DNA of 64,000 nucleotides from Methylomonas sp. 11b (GTDB lineage Bacteria > Pseudomonadota > Gammaproteobacteria > Methylococcales > Methylomonadaceae). The notes under the pieces are model-generated. The model was given only the letters and a program-made list of their open reading frames with translations, did not search any database and was not told the origin of the DNA. The stretch is taken from positions 310,001 through 374,000 of the forward strand of contig NZ_KI911557.1 in the NCBI RefSeq assembly GCF_000515215.1, in the 5' to 3' direction. The position numbers were made by a program, and so were the translations under genes. Within the stretch, counting starts at the first letter, position 1. Each line of letters begins with the position of its first letter. Below, piece by piece: positions 8,833-17,392 of the stretch.

Positions 8833-10221
8833 ATGGATTATTTTCCTCTTTTCTTAAAAGTTAAAGACCAAACGTGTTTGGTGGTAGGCGCTGGCGAAAT
8901 TGCGGCGCGAAAAATTGAATTACTGCTGCGGGCTGGAGCCAGCATCATCGTTGTTGCTTTGGAAGTTGGTAACGCGGTAGCTGCTATGCAACAGTCAAAT
9001 CAAATCGTTATCCGCCAAAAAGCATTTACGCATGAGGACATCGACGGTATGGGACTCGTGGTTTCCGCTACCAATTGCCGCTCCACGAATATAGAGGTCT
9101 CCAAGTTGGCGAATCAGCGGAAAATCCCCGTTAATGTGGTTGATGATCCGGCGTTATGTTCCTTTATATTCCCGGCCATTATTGATCGTTCGCCCCTACT
9201 TGTCGCCATATCCTCAAGTGGTGTATCTCCCGTATTAACGCGACTTTTACGGGCTAGGGTGGAAAGTGCCATTCCGGCATCGTTTGGCCTGTTGGTGCAA
9301 TTGGCTGAAAAATTCAAATTATTGGTCAAACAACGCATTCCACAACCGAGTCTGCGTAGAGTTTTCTGGGAAAAGATTTTACAAGGGCCAGTGGCTGAAT
9401 TAGTTTTTGTAGGCAAGCAGAACGAAGCGGAAGAACTGCTGCGGTCGCAACTGCAGCAGGCTGACCCTACAGCAAATCAGGGTGAAGTGTATTTAATAGG
9501 TGCCGGTCCTGGCGATCCCGATTTATTAACGTTTAAAGCCTTGCGTCTGCTGCAGCAGGCAGACGTTATTGTTTATGACAGGCTGGTTTCTATAGAAGTG
9601 CTCGATATGGCCCGACGAGACGCCGAGAAAATCTATGTCGGCAAACAGAGGGATAACCATAGCCTACCGCAGGAGTCGATTAATCAACTGTTAATTGATT
9701 TAGCCCTGGCCGGCAAACGGGTAGCCCGATTAAAGGGGGGCGATCCTTTTATCTTTGGTCGTGGGGGTGAAGAAATCGAGTCCTTTATACAACTAGGGAT
9801 CAGCTTTCAGGTTGTGCCTGGCATTACTGCAGCGGCAGGCTGTGCCAGCTATGCGGGCATTCCGCTGACCCATCGCGATCATGCTCAATCCTGCACATTT
9901 GTCACCGGCCACTTAAAAGACGGCAGTATCAATCTCGACTGGCAGCAATTATCTCGTCCCAATCAAACCATTGTGATTTATATGGGACTGGCTGGATTGG
10001 CAACCATCTGCCGATCGCTGATCGAGTACGGTTGTCCGGCCAATCACCCCATTGCCGTCATTCAGGAAGGCACGACCCGAAACCAGCGGGTTTCAACCGG
10101 AACACTAGCAGATATGCCCAGTCGTGTGGAACAGGCCGAGATGACGCCGCCGACGCTGATTATTGTCGGTTCGGTAGTTACACTCCATCAACAATTGGAC
10201 TGGTTTCAGCGTTCGGACTAA
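8833..10221 (+). CDS. cysG: Sirohaem synthase, multifunctional CysG
   Basis: Makes sirohydrochlorin, the shared precursor of sirohaem and cobalamin, from uroporphyrinogen III, and can insert iron. 462 residues from the ATG at 8833, close to the enterobacterial length of 457. The N-terminal dehydrogenase/chelatase half begins MDYFPLFLKVKDQ with the NAD loop VVGAGEIAARKIELLL and the CSFIFPAIIDRSPL block. The SAM-uroporphyrinogen methyltransferase half starts near residue 220 with YLIGAGPGDPDLLT, followed by VYDRLVS, RLKGGDPFIFGRGGEE and VVPGITAAAGCASYAGIPLTH. It is 17 bp downstream of the ferredoxin gene, so it may share the cobalamin transcript. Confidence 0.95.
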   Translation: MDYFPLFLKVKDQTCLVVGAGEIAARKIELLLRAGASIIVVALEVGNAVAAMQQSNQIVIRQKAFTHEDIDGMGLVVSATNCRSTNIEVSKLANQRKIPVNVVDDPALCSFIFPAIIDRSPLLVAISSSGVSPVLTRLLRARVESAIPASFGLLVQLAEKFKLLVKQRIPQPSLRRVFWEKILQGPVAELVFVGKQNEAEELLRSQLQQADPTANQGEVYLIGAGPGDPDLLTFKALRLLQQADVIVYDRLVSIEVLDMARRDAEKIYVGKQRDNHSLPQESINQLLIDLALAGKRVARLKGGDPFIFGRGGEEIESFIQLGISFQVVPGITAAAGCASYAGIPLTHRDHAQSCTFVTGHLKDGSINLDWQQLSRPNQTIVIYMGLAGLATICRSLIEYGCPANHPIAVIQEGTTRNQRVSTGTLADMPSRVEQAEMTPPTLIIVGSVVTLHQQLDWFQRSD

Positions 10222-10427
10222 TTCACAAGTGGAGGTTAGCATTACCCGAAACTGAGGCTTTTTGCTAAACGGTCTCATTAGGATTAGTTCTGTGGCACAA
10301 TATGAGATTCTTAAAAACGAGCCAATCAACAGACGATAGCGAGTTTATGTTCAAGAACTGATGAAATTCAGCCTTGGATGTCAACCCTCGGATAAGGATA
10401 GAATGCGTTATCACCACCAAGACATCA
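10222..10427. other. Gene-free stretch between cysG and the insertion sequence
   Basis: About 200 bp without a credible gene. I see no tRNA and no clear intrinsic terminator. It marks the junction between the metabolic genes and the mobile region, but no recognisable attachment-site duplication could be identified by eye. Confidence 0.5.
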
Positions 10428-10431
10428 CTAG

Positions 10432-10442
10432 TGTCCGGTTAA
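10432..10442. repeat. Left terminal inverted repeat of the IS4-family element
   Basis: TGTCCGGTTAA, the exact inverted copy of the right end. It contains the transposase stop codon and is preceded by CTAG. Confidence 0.85.
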
Positions 10443-11608
10443 GAATTGAATAGATTCAATTGGTTAGAATAGGCATTTTGATCGGATATGTATTCGATGC
10501 CCTGTAAGGCCTGTTGAATGGGGATTTCCTCGAACAAAGTGACCGATAAAAGCTGTAACAAAGTGTAGAGAGAAGCATCCAGATTGAGTTGTTTTTTGAT
10601 GATGGCGACCAGGACATAAACCGAGACGGCGATCCAGAGTTGGGATTTGACGGCATTTTCCGAGGTGCCATAGAAACACTTGATACGAAGATGTTGCTTG
10701 ATCCATTTGAAGAATAATTCGACCCGCCATCGACTTTTATAGAGTGTGCAAATCGTTAGCGATGTCAAGGTAAAGTTGTTGGTTAGAAAGACTAGCGTCT
10801 TGCCGGTTTCCGGGTCTTTAAATCGAATACGGCGCAAGTGTTGAGGATAGTCTTTTTGGGTATAGAAGCCATCGAGTGCGATAGTTTGGTCGCAGATGAT
10901 ACCGAGATGACGATCGGTTGGGGTTGAATAAATGCGATGAGCATCCAGATTGGATCTGGCTCGCGTTACAAAGAACGCACCGGTCAAATGCAAGACATAC
11001 AATCTGGCGAAGTCGACATAGCCGCGATCCATCACATAAATAGCTCCCGGTTCGGGTATCAGCAAGTCGAGCGCCTTGACGTCATGCATTTTGCCGTCCG
11101 AGATAGGGATAAAGCTTGGAATACTGCCGCGCAAATCCAGCAAGGTATGCAATTTGACCGCCGCCTTGGTGGTGCGAAACTGGGCCCAGGGAAACACGGA
11201 CAGACACAGATCAATCGTGGTCGAATCCAGTGCATAAACGGTATTGCTCAAGTCTAACCCTAAGTCCTCGCTGGCGTAGAGTTTCCGCGCTTGCGCGATC
11301 AAACGCTGAGCAAATTCGGCATAGATGCGCCAATCACGGTTGGCATTGGCGTCGGCCAGTGTCGAGCGAGAAACCGTAGTGCGGATGCCCATGTGATAAA
11401 GCTTATTGGATTGAGCCGACAACCAGGCTTCGATGTCACGCAGACTTTCCCGATAGGTCAGTTGCGCGAAAGCCAGAATCCGAAACTGCTCGGCGCAACT
11501 GAGTGTTCGGATTCGGTAATCGCCATCGTAACGGGTCACGATGCGATGAAAGGTTTTCCATGGCAAAACGTCCATGATTTGGGCGAACAAAGTTTTGCCA
11601 ATGTACAT
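10439..11608 (-). CDS. IS4-family DDE transposase
   Basis: 389-residue transposase with an N-terminal DUF4372-like helical region (KTLFAQIMDVLPW, LTYRESLRDIEAWL) and an IS4 catalytic core: first Asp in ALDSTTIDLCL near residue 145, second Asp in VMDRGYVDF near 210, and the Y-R-E-K block YKSRWRVELFFKWIKQHL near 310 supplying the Glu. The start at 11608 is chosen because GGAG sits 6 nt upstream; an in-frame GTG lies four codons earlier. No frameshift or internal stop is visible, so the element may be active. Confidence 0.92.
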   Translation of the reverse strand: MYIGKTLFAQIMDVLPWKTFHRIVTRYDGDYRIRTLSCAEQFRILAFAQLTYRESLRDIEAWLSAQSNKLYHMGIRTTVSRSTLADANANRDWRIYAEFAQRLIAQARKLYASEDLGLDLSNTVYALDSTTIDLCLSVFPWAQFRTTKAAVKLHTLLDLRGSIPSFIPISDGKMHDVKALDLLIPEPGAIYVMDRGYVDFARLYVLHLTGAFFVTRARSNLDAHRIYSTPTDRHLGIICDQTIALDGFYTQKDYPQHLRRIRFKDPETGKTLVFLTNNFTLTSLTICTLYKSRWRVELFFKWIKQHLRIKCFYGTSENAVKSQLWIAVSVYVLVAIIKKQLNLDASLYTLLQLLSVTLFEEIPIQQALQGIEYISDQNAYSNQLNLFNS

Positions 11609-11733
11609 CGCGCTCTCCACCGGTTAAAAAACCAGCAGACTGCATGAAGATTGGTTTTTCCTTCAAGTCGGAGACAGCTTTTAGTCCTTTGAAACCCTTG
11701 CTACATAAGGCCTACCGCATTTTAGAGGCTCTT

Positions 11734-11744
11734 TTAACCGGACA
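11734..11744. repeat. Right terminal inverted repeat of the IS4-family element
   Basis: TTAACCGGACA, the exact complement of the left end, followed by CTAG. Confidence 0.85.
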
Positions 11745-11811
11745 CTAGTGGTTTCTTATCACTATTCATGAATGGAACTTTAGCGTGATTTCATTTGCGG
11801 TGATGAAAACT

Positions 11812-11839
11812 AGCGCATTATCCGGCTGGATAATGCGCT
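11812..11839 (-). terminator. Intrinsic terminator of the recombination-module operon
   Basis: A 12-bp perfect stem (AGCGCATTATCC / GGATAATGCGCT) with a four-base loop, 17 bp past the stop of the last - strand gene. On the - strand it is followed by AGTTTT, a short T run, so it most likely ends the long leftward transcript. Confidence 0.75.
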
Positions 11840-11855
11840 CGTATATAAAAGAGAC

Positions 11856-13514
11856 TTAGCTACCTATATCAGCTACAAGTGTTTGCGCTTGAACGGATTG
11901 AGCCGCTGGATATGCCATCACGGAAGCCGGTTTGCCTTGCTGATCCAACTCCACCACGAAGGTTTTGCCGTACAGCGCAGGACAGCCGCAAAAATCCGGT
12001 AACAAGCGTTGCATAGCATTAGCTGGATCGCTGGCGGTATTGGCCACCACAAAAGCAACGAAAGCATCCGAATCGCTTTCAAAGGTCGATTCCTGAAATT
12101 CATCGTATTCGCTTCTGAAGCTGGCCATTTGTTGCAACACCTGAGCCGAGCTTTCGCCTCTGGGCACAATGATGTCATCAGCGTTTTCCTGACCTTGGTA
12201 GCAAGCCCCATCCGTGATTTCAACAACATCCTGTCCAAGCCGGATTCGGTAAGCCTCGCAAAAACGCACGTAGACCCAACACCAATCACCTTGGAATTGA
12301 GCCTGATGGGTTTCATTGACCGTTTCAATCACCAGCTCTTCATCATTGAGATGCCGAATTAATGTATGAATCCAATGCCCGTTATCCAACGTACCGTGGT
12401 AAAGCAAATAATCCCGACTCCAGGCAAACAAATAACGCCCAGCGCCGTCCTCTTTGATGTCATCATCAATTGATACGATGCCGCGAGCCTCTACTTCTGC
12501 GCGGGTCATAGCTTTATCCGGTTGCTGCTCGAAGTTATCAAAAACCTCGGTATCGCAAACCGGATAAGCAATGATTTCGCGTAAAGCCTCAGGCGGCACT
12601 ACCGGCACATCGTTGAGTAACTTCAAAAGCTCCCAATGCCGCAGCATTTCATAAAAACCTACGAAATCTTTGGCAGACTGAGTGGCTTTCATCTGGATAA
12701 ACCGCTGTTCGATGGTTTGCGCTAGAACCGCTTTAATCCGTTTGATGACATCCGCTTCGTCTACCAGTTTGTCACGATCCGGCAAGCGGGCGTGAAAACG
12801 AGAAGAGTCCAGATGAATGATATGGCGATGTGATGTGTAGCTATGCGAGGAATAAATGGGCAAACCTTGCAGATAAATATCAAACTCATATTGCGCTCCA
12901 TTGGGTTGGTCCATACCATGCAGATAGATTGCGCCAATCTCGGTTTCAACAAAGGTCAATCCGCAATCCAGCGCGCATGAGCGTTCAAGTAATTGATCGT
13001 TGAACAGCACTGGAATGGGGAAACCGAGTACCAAACGCTTTAGAGTCGTGGTAATTTGCCTCATGTCCATATCCACATCCTGCAAGGTAGTGCTAGTGAT
13101 GCCGTTCCAATCTTGGACTGGTGTGATCGTCACCGGCTTAAATGCCAAAATGTGGTCGGTTTCGACGTCAATCGAACCACTTTTACTAATGACGCTGATT
13201 TTCCGACAGGCAAACAGTGCCGATAAAAATCCGATTCCAAACGGATGTTCATGGGCAACCACGTCTGCATCCCAACCGGATTCGGCGACTGTCAGTAGTG
13301 TTGCAATCGAGTCGATGCCGCAGCCATCATCCAAAACCTGTAGCGTTTTGGTTTCAGAACAATAGTTAATCACCACCATGGCGGCATGGGCCCGGCGAGC
13401 ATTTTGGATGAGCTCGCCGAGCACCGTGGTTTTGTTGGTGAAACTGAAGCGTAGACTTTTGACCAAGTTGGCTTGGTTCACTTTCATCGCGACTTCGTTA
13501 GTTTGTGTTTTCAT
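11856..13514 (-). CDS. GHKL-type ATP-binding protein (Hsp90/MutL-like ATPase fold)
   Basis: 552-residue protein whose first 150 residues carry the Bergerat ATP-binding motifs: N box in GELIQNARRAHAA, G1 box in LDDGCGID and G2 box in HPFGIGFLSALFA. The remainder is not recognisable to me. The ATG at 13514 follows a weak ribosome site; an internal Met at codon 10 is an alternative. It is the last gene of the - strand module and lies next to the DUF4942 methyltransferase. Related ATPases occur in DNA repair, chaperone and defence contexts; none of these can be chosen from sequence alone. Confidence 0.75.
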   Translation of the reverse strand: MKTQTNEVAMKVNQANLVKSLRFSFTNKTTVLGELIQNARRAHAAMVVINYCSETKTLQVLDDGCGIDSIATLLTVAESGWDADVVAHEHPFGIGFLSALFACRKISVISKSGSIDVETDHILAFKPVTITPVQDWNGITSTTLQDVDMDMRQITTTLKRLVLGFPIPVLFNDQLLERSCALDCGLTFVETEIGAIYLHGMDQPNGAQYEFDIYLQGLPIYSSHSYTSHRHIIHLDSSRFHARLPDRDKLVDEADVIKRIKAVLAQTIEQRFIQMKATQSAKDFVGFYEMLRHWELLKLLNDVPVVPPEALREIIAYPVCDTEVFDNFEQQPDKAMTRAEVEARGIVSIDDDIKEDGAGRYLFAWSRDYLLYHGTLDNGHWIHTLIRHLNDEELVIETVNETHQAQFQGDWCWVYVRFCEAYRIRLGQDVVEITDGACYQGQENADDIIVPRGESSAQVLQQMASFRSEYDEFQESTFESDSDAFVAFVVANTASDPANAMQRLLPDFCGCPALYGKTFVVELDQQGKPASVMAYPAAQSVQAQTLVADIGS

Positions 13515-13538
13515 GTGTTATATCCGGGTATAAAAAAA

Positions 13539-13600
13539 GCCCCGAGAACATGAAACAGACTACCCCCTTGGGGAGAACTGTTCATCTCCCCAAGGCGGGT
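13539..13600 (-). promoter_or_regulatory. Two-hairpin leader element 1 (before the GHKL ATPase gene)
   Basis: In - strand sense, ACCCGCCTTGGGG is followed by an arm, then CTCCCCAAGGGGG, then a roughly complementary arm (AGATGAACA against TGTTTCAT). One of 12 related elements in this module. Confidence 0.6.
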
Positions 13601-13656
13601 GATACTGGGTTGATTAGTGATTATGTAAGCGTATTGCTTGAGGTTTTGTGCCCTGG

Positions 13657-15420
13657 CTATGAAACTAAGGCCAAATTACTGTCAGGCAGACCATCCCAGT
13701 CCAATTGTCGGACACAGCCTTGATCGTTATCCAACAAGCTGTCGGTATCGATGCCTCGGCTGGCCAACACGCTGCTCATCGCCTGGGTTAACAGACGCTG
13801 GCCTTGTTCCCGTTCCGACGCGCCGCCGTGGTTGATGGCCCAATAGGGATTGAAACGGTAATTCCGACCCTCCAGTTTGGATTGCTTTTTCACTTCGGCA
13901 TGAAACGCCTTATCGAAGCTTTCCGCTTGTTCGAACTGCTGCCAGAAACCTTGTCCGGCTTGGCTTTCCACCGGTGGCAACCAGCGGCGCTGGCGGCCAA
14001 CCCAACGGTTCATCCGATCGATCAAGATTTTGCTTTTCGGAAAAAAGTGGATGGTGCCGACGCCCGGATAATAGCGAACGTCAAAATAACTGCCACCGAT
14101 CCGTTTTCCAACCCGAAGCGCGTGAAAATGCTGCCGAAACACCGACACCAAACTCACTTCCGCTTCGGTCTTACCATCGAGCAAGGCAAACACCTTGTCG
14201 AAATCCGCTAATAGCCGTTCCGACTCCCAATTCAGACCGTTTTGGTAAGAACTCGAGCCGTGACCCGGCAGAATGAACCGAGTAGTTTTGATCCGCATGC
14301 CCAGCGTGCGGTGTTTGTCATTGCTTTTCCAGCCCATGTAAAACACTGCGTTATCGCTGTAATAGCGGGTGATCAGATTAAACACATCGCACACCATGCT
14401 CAGTTGAATTTCACCTTGCTGATCGATGATGCCTTGCAGAAAGCCATAGATATTCGGCACGGTAAATTCCAAGGACTTCACCGCTTCAAAATCCGACTCC
14501 AAGCGTTTCTGCGCCGTCGATGACAAGCGTGAAGTCACCTGCGTAGAGCGTAAAATGCTGGCCCAGGCCCGATTCTTCAGATCGTGATAGCGTTTGAACA
14601 GCATCCGCTTCACCGCATCCGATGACGAGTCGTCTTCACTGCTGATACCGCCACCGCTCAGTTCGCCGAGCGTTTTGCCCAGCATGGTCCGATAACGGCT
14701 GGCACGGGCTTCACTGACCACGGCCTGTCGCGCTGCTTCGACTGCGGCGTTGAACATCAACACCGCGTTATCGATGAAGGCATTCGGCAAGGCCAACTCA
14801 TGGGGCAGTTGAAACTCGCCCGCTAAATCGTCGGCCTCCCGACGATCCTGGCGCAAATCGTCCAGAATACTGCCGAGGATGTCCTGTTCGAACGTCGAAG
14901 TTTTTTTCAACCAGACCAGGGCCACGTCGACCGGCGTTTTGCGTTCGGCATCCTCGCCGGCGAACATTTCTTGCAGAAACTCGACCTCGCCGTGCTGCTC
15001 GATCAACCTTAATAACAACTGGCGTTCTTTCGAAAACGGATTGCGCACAGTTTCGGCATTGAGAATGGCGACGATTTCACCGTCAAACAAGATCTCCCAA
15101 GCCTTCAACACGTGTTTGGCGCCTTCGGAAAACGGCGGATTCATGATGATGTGCGAATAGACACTGCCGCTTTGAAACTGCAGAAAATCCATCCCCACCA
15201 CAGCAAAGCCTTCATCGCGCAGAGCCGCGTGTTTGCGGATATCGATTTCAATGCAATCGATCGGCAAACGTTTACCGTACTGGTATGGCCCTGGACGAAG
15301 CAAATGTCCTTCGCCTGCTGAGGGCTCTAATACCCGAGCGAATTGCTGGTTCTTGAACATCGCCCAAGCTTTACGGCTCAGTGCCTCTGGCGTTGGGTAA
15401 TATTGATAGGGGTCTGTCAT
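13657..15420 (-). CDS. Class I SAM-dependent DNA methyltransferase-like protein, DUF4942 type
   Basis: 587 residues. The N-terminal 180 residues form a methyltransferase core: YYPTPEALSRKAW, motif I in RVLEPSAGEGHLL, an acidic CIEIDIRK strand and the catalytic NPPF tetrapeptide in HIIMNPPFSEGAKHVLKAW, as in N6-adenine methyltransferases. The C-terminal 250 residues match my memory of DUF4942 (YMGWKSNDKHRTLG, ILPGHG, YFDVRYYPGVGTIHFFPKS). The ATG at 15420 has GGAG in front; a TTG four codons upstream is less likely. It could protect the mobile element or act with the GHKL ATPase next to it. Confidence 0.78.
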   Translation of the reverse strand: MTDPYQYYPTPEALSRKAWAMFKNQQFARVLEPSAGEGHLLRPGPYQYGKRLPIDCIEIDIRKHAALRDEGFAVVGMDFLQFQSGSVYSHIIMNPPFSEGAKHVLKAWEILFDGEIVAILNAETVRNPFSKERQLLLRLIEQHGEVEFLQEMFAGEDAERKTPVDVALVWLKKTSTFEQDILGSILDDLRQDRREADDLAGEFQLPHELALPNAFIDNAVLMFNAAVEAARQAVVSEARASRYRTMLGKTLGELSGGGISSEDDSSSDAVKRMLFKRYHDLKNRAWASILRSTQVTSRLSSTAQKRLESDFEAVKSLEFTVPNIYGFLQGIIDQQGEIQLSMVCDVFNLITRYYSDNAVFYMGWKSNDKHRTLGMRIKTTRFILPGHGSSSYQNGLNWESERLLADFDKVFALLDGKTEAEVSLVSVFRQHFHALRVGKRIGGSYFDVRYYPGVGTIHFFPKSKILIDRMNRWVGRQRRWLPPVESQAGQGFWQQFEQAESFDKAFHAEVKKQSKLEGRNYRFNPYWAINHGGASEREQGQRLLTQAMSSVLASRGIDTDSLLDNDQGCVRQLDWDGLPDSNLALVS

Positions 15421-15445
15421 GGTATTCTCCAAAGAAGCCCCTGAC

Positions 15446-15486
15446 GACCGATTTATCCCTGGCGGGATAGAATCATCCCGCAGGGG
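15446..15486 (-). promoter_or_regulatory. Two-hairpin leader element 2 (before the DUF4942 gene)
   Basis: In sense orientation CCCCTGCGGG, arm, ATCCCGCCAGGGAT, partly complementary arm with G-U pairs. Lies between the preceding gene and the ribosome site of the methyltransferase gene. Confidence 0.6.
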
Positions 15487-15534
15487 TAAAATAAAAAATC
15501 TCGGCTTATCCGAGTGTCGAAATCAAACGGCGCG

Positions 15535-16032
15535 TCAGATCAACGCAAACCGCTTACCTTGAATGAAGTCCTGATACTGCCGGGCTTCGGTTTTTGCCTT
15601 GAACCGGGCTTGCACGCTGCCGTCGATCCAGATTTCCCAGGGCAAGCGTTTAAGCTCACCTCTCACCAGTTCCACCTCGCCGACGCGAAAGTCTTCGTGT
15701 TGGTAAAGCACCTGGCGGGGACTGTCGACACGGACTATGCAGTGATCCAGTAATGCCGGACCGCCGATATCACCGGGTTCGATCAACAACGGCACTTTGA
15801 TCGTGCCGGTCGAGCGGCCAATCCAGCCGATGACATCATGTTCATCGAGCCAGGACTGACCGGTTGTTGGATCGCCGTAATACAGCCGAATTTTGCGCCG
15901 GCTATGCCGAAGCTGTTCCAACAGCTCGACCACCGATTCCGGTGTGTCGGCGTGATAACAGGTGCCGGAGGCCAAACGCTGATATTGGATGCAATGCCCC
16001 GTGCCGAATGTGTGTTCAAAGATTTGTGTCAT
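15535..16032 (-). CDS. Hypothetical protein (165 residues)
   Basis: Not recognised. The protein starts MTQIFEHTFGTGHCIQYQRL and contains a basic RHSRRKIRLYYGDPTTGQSW segment, a GWIGRSTGTIKVPLLIE strand pattern and a C-terminal PWEIWIDGSVQARFKAKTEA block, so it is probably a small beta-rich cytoplasmic protein without membrane segments. GAGGA lies just before the ATG. It belongs to the leftward operon of the recombination module and is preceded by one of the shared two-hairpin leader elements. Confidence 0.65.
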   Translation of the reverse strand: MTQIFEHTFGTGHCIQYQRLASGTCYHADTPESVVELLEQLRHSRRKIRLYYGDPTTGQSWLDEHDVIGWIGRSTGTIKVPLLIEPGDIGGPALLDHCIVRVDSPRQVLYQHEDFRVGEVELVRGELKRLPWEIWIDGSVQARFKAKTEARQYQDFIQGKRFALI

Positions 16033-16053
16033 GATGTTGTCCTCAATGAAAAA

Positions 16054-16102
16054 ACGGAAACATCACGAATCCCCAGCGGGAATAGGACATTCCCGTTTGG
16101 GT
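16054..16102 (-). promoter_or_regulatory. Two-hairpin leader element 3 (before the 165-residue gene)
   Basis: Sense orientation: ACCCAAACGGG, arm, TTCCCGCTGGGGA, arm. CGGGAATGTC pairs with GATGTTTCCG if G-U pairs are allowed, which indicates RNA of the - strand. Confidence 0.65.
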
Positions 16103-16185
16103 GGAAAAAAATGAGCGCCGCATCGAATGACTTGGCTAACTCAGGCTTTTACGAATTACGCGTCTGAACAACGCGCGCTATTTGT

Positions 16186-16848
16186 TTAGGATTTGATTTC
16201 GAGCGCTGTTTTTCCCAAGGCTTGCAATGCCAGAGGGATTAACTGATCCAAATCGTCCCAATCGATACTGCCGCCGCCGGCTTCACCTTGTTGATAGGCT
16301 TCAACCAATCCCCGGCAAACCCGCATGGCCGCTTGTTCTTTCTTCAATTGCCGTACCGAATGATCCGGTTCCGGCAGCTGTTCAACGGCCACGCATTCCC
16401 ATACCAAGCTTTCATCGCCCGACTCAAGGTATTCATCCGACAATAACGGTATGGCGGCGGTGTCATCCCAAATGGTGGCGTCATTGAATGCCTGTTCGGC
16501 AATCTGTTGTGCCGATTCGGGACACTCCGCTGTGATGCCTACCGACACGCGATGGACATAGTCGATCTCGTAGGACACTACGAATAGTCGATTCATGCCT
16601 TCCGGCGTGGCATTGGCTAAGGCTGGTTCTTGGACTGGCGAGTCGGTTTCCGCCGATTCACCCTCGATCAATGCGCTTTCATAAGGCTCGATCTCTTTGT
16701 TACAGTCCGGGCAGCGATCGTTACAGCCGCAATCCCATACATCCTCCCATTCGGTTTTGCAGTAAGGGCAGCGGTACTGATTCAAATACCAAACACCTTC
16801 AATTTCAGAATGCGAATGGCTAACGCCATTTTCTAATGTTGATGACAT
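16186..16848 (-). CDS. Hypothetical protein with a zinc-ribbon-like N-terminus (220 residues)
   Basis: Not recognised as a named family. Residues 20-60 contain CPYC, CGC and CPDC cysteine clusters (YRCPYCKTEWEDVWDCGC then DRCPDC), a likely zinc ribbon. The rest is acidic, with a strand-helix-strand block (FVVSYEIDYVHRVSVGITA, ESAQQIAEQAF) and a C-terminal QLIPLALQALG helix. The ATG at 16848 is preferred because GGAGG lies 8 nt upstream; ATG and TTG codons further upstream are too close to that site. A nucleic-acid-binding or adaptor role is possible but unproven. Confidence 0.65.
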   Translation of the reverse strand: MSSTLENGVSHSHSEIEGVWYLNQYRCPYCKTEWEDVWDCGCNDRCPDCNKEIEPYESALIEGESAETDSPVQEPALANATPEGMNRLFVVSYEIDYVHRVSVGITAECPESAQQIAEQAFNDATIWDDTAAIPLLSDEYLESGDESLVWECVAVEQLPEPDHSVRQLKKEQAAMRVCRGLVEAYQQGEAGGGSIDWDDLDQLIPLALQALGKTALEIKS

Positions 16849-16867
16849 GGTCATTGCCTCCAAAAAA

Positions 16868-16909
16868 TCGCAGGAACGACCACCCGGCAGGATGAGGTTC
16901 CCGCAGGGT
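16868..16909 (-). promoter_or_regulatory. Two-hairpin leader element 4 (before the zinc-ribbon gene)
   Basis: Sense orientation: ACCCTGCGGG, arm, TCCTGCCGGG, arm. GCGGGAAC is complementary to GTTCCTGC with one G-U pair, so the first GGG can pair either with the 5' CCC or with the 3' arm. Confidence 0.7.
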
Positions 16910-16952
16910 TAAAAACGCTGATCAAAGCTGAAAATTGGCTCATACAGCGGGG

Positions 16953-16980
16953 TTGAATTCGCGTAAAAATCGGTATATTG
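16953..16980 (+). promoter_or_regulatory. Possible promoter of the lone + strand gene at 17015
   Basis: TTGAAT, a spacer of 15-16 bp and TATATT lie about 35-60 bp upstream of the ATG. Judged by eye only. Confidence 0.35.
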
Positions 16981-17014
16981 TGGCTAAAACTCATTAAAAA
17001 GCAGAGAAACAGCC

Positions 17015-17392
17015 ATGATTGACGATATTTTGCGCATTTTTGAATTCCTCAGTCTTAGTCAGACCAAGGAGACGTATCCAACGAAAAAACCGATGGCGAT
17101 TCCGCTGGATTCCAACGATCAAGCCACCCCCATCTGCAAAAAATTATTTGCTGATTTGGATTACGCCGAAGCGGAAGTCTTGAACGATATTGACGATCCA
17201 AAAACCGCCTGGATGTTGTTGAGCCGCATTCGCCAACTTAGGCGCGAGAGCCAAGAAGATCTTTCGGCCTTGATACCGTCAGACTTATTGCCGACTCAGT
17301 TTGAAGCACCAGTCGACAGAAGCCCCGTTCGTATTGTCAAAACACAAACGGGTGCTCAGTGGTCGGTTTTCAATGGCGGGCGAGCTCATTAG
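17015..17392 (+). CDS. Hypothetical protein (125 residues)
   Basis: Not recognised. A small, slightly acidic protein with a helical centre (CKKLFADLDYAEAEVLNDI, AWMLLSRIRQLRRESQEDLSAL) and a basic C-terminal stretch. It is the only + strand gene inside the leftward recombination module, has its own promoter-like sequence, and its last 23 bp overlap the 3' end of the convergent gene at 17370-17906. This arrangement suggests separate control. Coding is supported by an even codon pattern and the AGAG site before the ATG. Confidence 0.6.
   Translation: MIDDILRIFEFLSLSQTKETYPTKKPMAIPLDSNDQATPICKKLFADLDYAEAEVLNDIDDPKTAWMLLSRIRQLRRESQEDLSALIPSDLLPTQFEAPVDRSPVRIVKTQTGAQWSVFNGGRAH

Larger units (their letters stand above)
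10432..11744 (-). mobile_element. IS4-family insertion sequence, intact, with CTAG target duplication
   Basis: Element of 1313 bp bounded by inverted repeats: TGTCCGGTTAA at 10432-10442 and its exact complement at 11734-11744. Both ends are flanked by CTAG (10428-10431 and 11745-11748), read here as a 4-bp target duplication. Because CTAG is palindromic and the next bases also match, the repeat could alternatively be a few bases longer. The single transposase gene fills the element and its stop codon lies inside the left repeat. Confidence 0.88.

Noticed and set aside
10105..10329. Short frames around the cysG end
   Set aside because: Shadows of cysG or unsupported by any ribosome site.
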